In this document: piece by piece, positions 62,285-64,000 of the stretch
Layout of the letters: each line of letters starts with the position of its first letter
Numbering within the stretch: the stretch's first letter is position 1
NCBI GenBank assembly: GCA_035517495.1
Contig: DATIYT010000001.1
Coordinates: forward strand, 62,001 to 126,000
From: DASZHJ01 sp035517495
GTDB taxonomy: Bacteria > Pseudomonadota > Alphaproteobacteria > ATCC43930 > CGMCC-115725
DNA: 64,000 nucleotides
Direction: 5' to 3'
Notes under the pieces: generated by a model
What the model was told of the DNA's origin: nothing
Database searches by the model: none
The model's input: the letters and a program-made list of their open reading frames with translations, nothing else
Made by a program: the position numbers and the translations under genes

Positions 62285-62536
62285 ATGGGCATCCTGGCTT
62301 GGGTCATCCTGGGCATCGTTGCCGGTTTCATCGCCAGCAAAGTCGTCAACAAGAGCGGCGAAGGTCTTATCATCGACCTCGTGCTTGGCATTATCGGTGC
62401 GATTGTCGGCGGCTGGATCATGTCTCTGTTCGGCGAAGGCGGCGTGAGCGGACTCAATCTGTACAGTCTTGTCGTGGCCGTGGGCGGCGCGATCGTTGTG
62501 CTCGTGGCCTTTCACACGATCAAGCGCGCGGCTTAG
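62285..62536 (+). CDS. GlsB/YeaQ/YmgE family stress membrane protein
   Basis: The 83-residue protein has three short Gly-rich helices: LAWVILGIVAGFIASKVV, GLIIDLVLGIIGAIVGGWIMSLFG and LYSLVVAVGGAIVVLVAFHTI, the pattern of transglycosylase-associated proteins. The role is uncertain; members are often stress-induced. GGGAGA precedes the ATG. The 205-base gap before it shows no other gene. Confidence 0.9.
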   Translation: MGILAWVILGIVAGFIASKVVNKSGEGLIIDLVLGIIGAIVGGWIMSLFGEGGVSGLNLYSLVVAVGGAIVVLVAFHTIKRAA

Positions 62537-62589
62537 CGCTCGGCGAAATTCGACCGATCGTCCGAGGGTAAACGGCGCTGCGCGATTCG

Positions 62590-63306
62590 TCAGCGCGAGA
62601 CGGCAAACGCGCCCTGCTCGATTAGTCCCGAGAGGCCGCCAAGCGCGAATTGCAACCCGAGCGCGACTTGGGTGACGCCGAGAACGACACCGAAAAGCAT
62701 CAGTAGCGGACCCAGCCAGCGGACAATGACGTGTGCGCCCAGCATGGCGAGCCAGTCAATAAAAAGTATCAAGTAAACCACCCCCGCAACCATCGCACCG
62801 ATCTCGGTCGTGGGGGCGAGTGTCACCAAGATGGTGACGGCGGCGATCCCGTAGGGAGTGACGATAGTGGGAAAGGCGAGGGGCGAAAAAGCAAGCCCGA
62901 GCGTCGGCGCCTCGGTGCGTTCGGGTGGAGGAGCCCCCCTGTACTGCTCCATCACCGCCTGCAACGCCACGAGAAATAGAATCACCCCAGCCGCGATCTG
63001 AAGCACCTGAACCGGTATCGCGAAGTTGTCGAGCATTTGCCGGCCGAGGCTGCCAGCGATCGTTACGGCGACGACGGAAAAGAAGAAGGCGCGCGTTGCA
63101 AGGCGTAGGCGGAAGATGCGATCGCAGCCCTTGGTCATGGCGGCGAAGGGGCCGAGGAGTTTGATCGGACCCAGCATGAGGAAACATAGGGCGAAGATCA
63201 TGCCCCAAGTGATCGGTCGCTTGGTGGCAAGCACGCTGGCGGTCTCGGCGTGAGCCACTGGAGATAACAACAACAGGGCGACGACCGCAACGCCGATTCG
63301 CTTCAT
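62590..63306 (-). CDS. MarC family membrane protein
   Basis: The 238-residue protein has six helices with the MarC/UPF0056 motifs LCFLMLGPIKLLGPFAAMTKG, FFFSVVAVTIAGSLGRQMLDNF, LQIAAGVILFLVALQAV, SPLAFPTIVTPYGIAAVTILV. It has a signal-like first segment (MKRIGVAVVALLLLSPVAHA), longer than usual for the family, so the mature protein may lose it. MarC proteins are called amino-acid exporters by homology, without firm proof. Confidence 0.88.
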   Translation of the reverse strand: MKRIGVAVVALLLLSPVAHAETASVLATKRPITWGMIFALCFLMLGPIKLLGPFAAMTKGCDRIFRLRLATRAFFFSVVAVTIAGSLGRQMLDNFAIPVQVLQIAAGVILFLVALQAVMEQYRGAPPPERTEAPTLGLAFSPLAFPTIVTPYGIAAVTILVTLAPTTEIGAMVAGVVYLILFIDWLAMLGAHVIVRWLGPLLMLFGVVLGVTQVALGLQFALGGLSGLIEQGAFAVSR

Positions 63307-64000
63307 TTGCAGTTGCCCTCCTCGATTGTCGTCCCCGGCAGCATTTAAGAGACATTAGAGCGGCTGCGGCGATCTCACGGGAGTCCAATCCCGCCGATCC
63401 CATCAATGCTCGCTGCAGGCGCCACCAAATTGAGATCACAAACAGACATTCGCAAGATCAATTGGTGAAAGTGTGACCCAAACCGGCCGTGCAAAGCAGC
63501 GCCGAGCAGACGGGTTGCGCGAGGCCGCCGTGACGGCGGCGCATCCCCCATCGCGTCCCTTTACTTGTGTAGGCGAGCGCGACGCCAGCGAGCGGGAGAA
63601 GTCGCGCCCCCATTCGCTGGCGTAACGTCGTCGTTGCATCTCAGTGCCCATCTGTGCGCTCGCCGCTTGCCAAGCGGAAGGAGGTGCACACACGGCGGCA
63701 CGCGGGCGTGTTTGGGGAGGCGGGGCGCCCGCGTGCCTAACCCTCATCGGCCTGAGGGGAGAGGAGTCGCGATGAAGGCTACGAAACACGGTAGAGCGCA
63801 AACGTCGGCGGGCAGTACGCCTCAAGGACTATGAACGCGTTTGCAATATCCCCATCTGGCTACCGAGATGAGGGAGTAGCGATGTTCTGGAGTGGCACGG
63901 AATAGAACCAATAGGCACTCGTTGTGTGCCACCGCAGGTATAGAATTTCGTGAAAGTTCTCACTTACTGTTGCGGCACGTTCGTCACCGCGGAGCGACTC
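63307..64000. other. Region without a recognisable gene, 694 bases
   Basis: After the MarC start region no credible gene is seen to the window edge. Frames here have shadow-like Arg/Pro/Ser-rich composition. It contains an inverted repeat (63582-63623), a 20-codon frame from ATG 63772 after GGAGAGGAG, and a six-codon frame after a similar GAGGGAG near 63880. It could be the leader of a gene beyond the edge. Confidence 0.4.
63582..63623. repeat. Inverted repeat in gene-free region
   Basis: Perfect 10-base arms, ACGCCAGCGA at 63582-63591 and its complement at 63614-63623, around a 22-base spacer. No gene explains it. It could be a protein-binding site or part of a structured leader. Confidence 0.5.

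Noticed and set aside
63436..63825. 129-codon leftward frame near the right end
   Set aside because: Arg/Ser/Pro-rich, no domain, no Shine-Dalgarno; a typical high-GC chance frame.
1..64000. tRNA or rRNA genes
   Set aside because: I looked for T-arm-like GTTCRANTCC runs with cloverleaf context and rRNA core motifs and found none outside coding sequence; a covariance-model scan would settle it.

Overview
The window is a high-GC bacterial chromosome segment, most likely from an alphaproteobacterium. Supporting this are the linked recG, sdhE and mfd genes with a DUF502 gene nearby, the sequence style of RecG, LemA and MarC, and the many start codons that overlap the preceding stop (ATGA, GTGA). 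Order-level placement (Rhodospirillales- or Hyphomicrobiales-like) is a guess. No rRNA, tRNA, CRISPR array, phage or insertion sequence was found. Coding density is high.

Layout. 1-6.0 kb: the cut N-terminus of a type III polyketide synthase, then a rightward set with a fluoroacetate-dehalogenase-like hydrolase, a DUF502 membrane protein, threonine aldolase, an acyl-CoA ligase, a zinc-free oxidoreductase and a hotdog thioesterase. 6.0-15.3 kb: genome maintenance (recG, mfd) with sdhE, a zinc alcohol dehydrogenase, a dicarboxylate symporter and a DsbA/FrnE-like protein. 15.4-18.4 kb: an acyl-CoA synthetase, an APH-fold kinase and a DUF6285 protein, a trio resembling the levulinate-type 4-hydroxyacyl-CoA kinase modules. 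18.5-25.5 kb: sugar-acid catabolism (2-hydroxyacid dehydrogenase, KDG kinase, KDPG aldolase, SDR, arabinonate-type dehydratase) around a LemA/M48 protease pair. 25.6-27.9 kb: a YeiH exporter, an EpmC-like protein with a doubtful start, and an RlpA-like protein.

28.0-39.3 kb: a nearly complete type II secretion system in two convergent blocks, gspO-E-F-G-H-I-J-L-M-C/N rightward and gspD-gspK leftward. 39.5-43.9 kb: a Gly/Pro-rich exported protein, a prolyl-hydroxylase-like oxygenase fused to a Cys-less peroxiredoxin fold, and a divergent FkbH-like HAD/GNAT protein with an extra N-terminal domain. A pair of related palindromic repeats follows. 44.2-50 kb: a luciferase-family oxidoreductase, a stand-alone cyclic-nucleotide-binding protein, and envelope or acid-stress genes (HdeA-like lipoprotein, glycine-zipper protein, CopC, HdeD) around a prokaryotic ionotropic-glutamate-receptor-like channel. 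50.0-56.2 kb: a tripartite RND efflux operon.

56.4-62.1 kb is the most unusual part. It is a translationally coupled MCE (lipid-transport type) operon that begins with a membrane receptor whose class III cyclase domain has lost its catalytic residues. It then encodes an MlaE-type permease, an MlaF-like ABC subunit in which every ATPase motif is degraded, an MCE protein and a TPR-like lipoprotein. The right end has a GlsB/YeaQ-type stress membrane protein, a MarC-family protein and about 0.7 kb without a recognisable gene.
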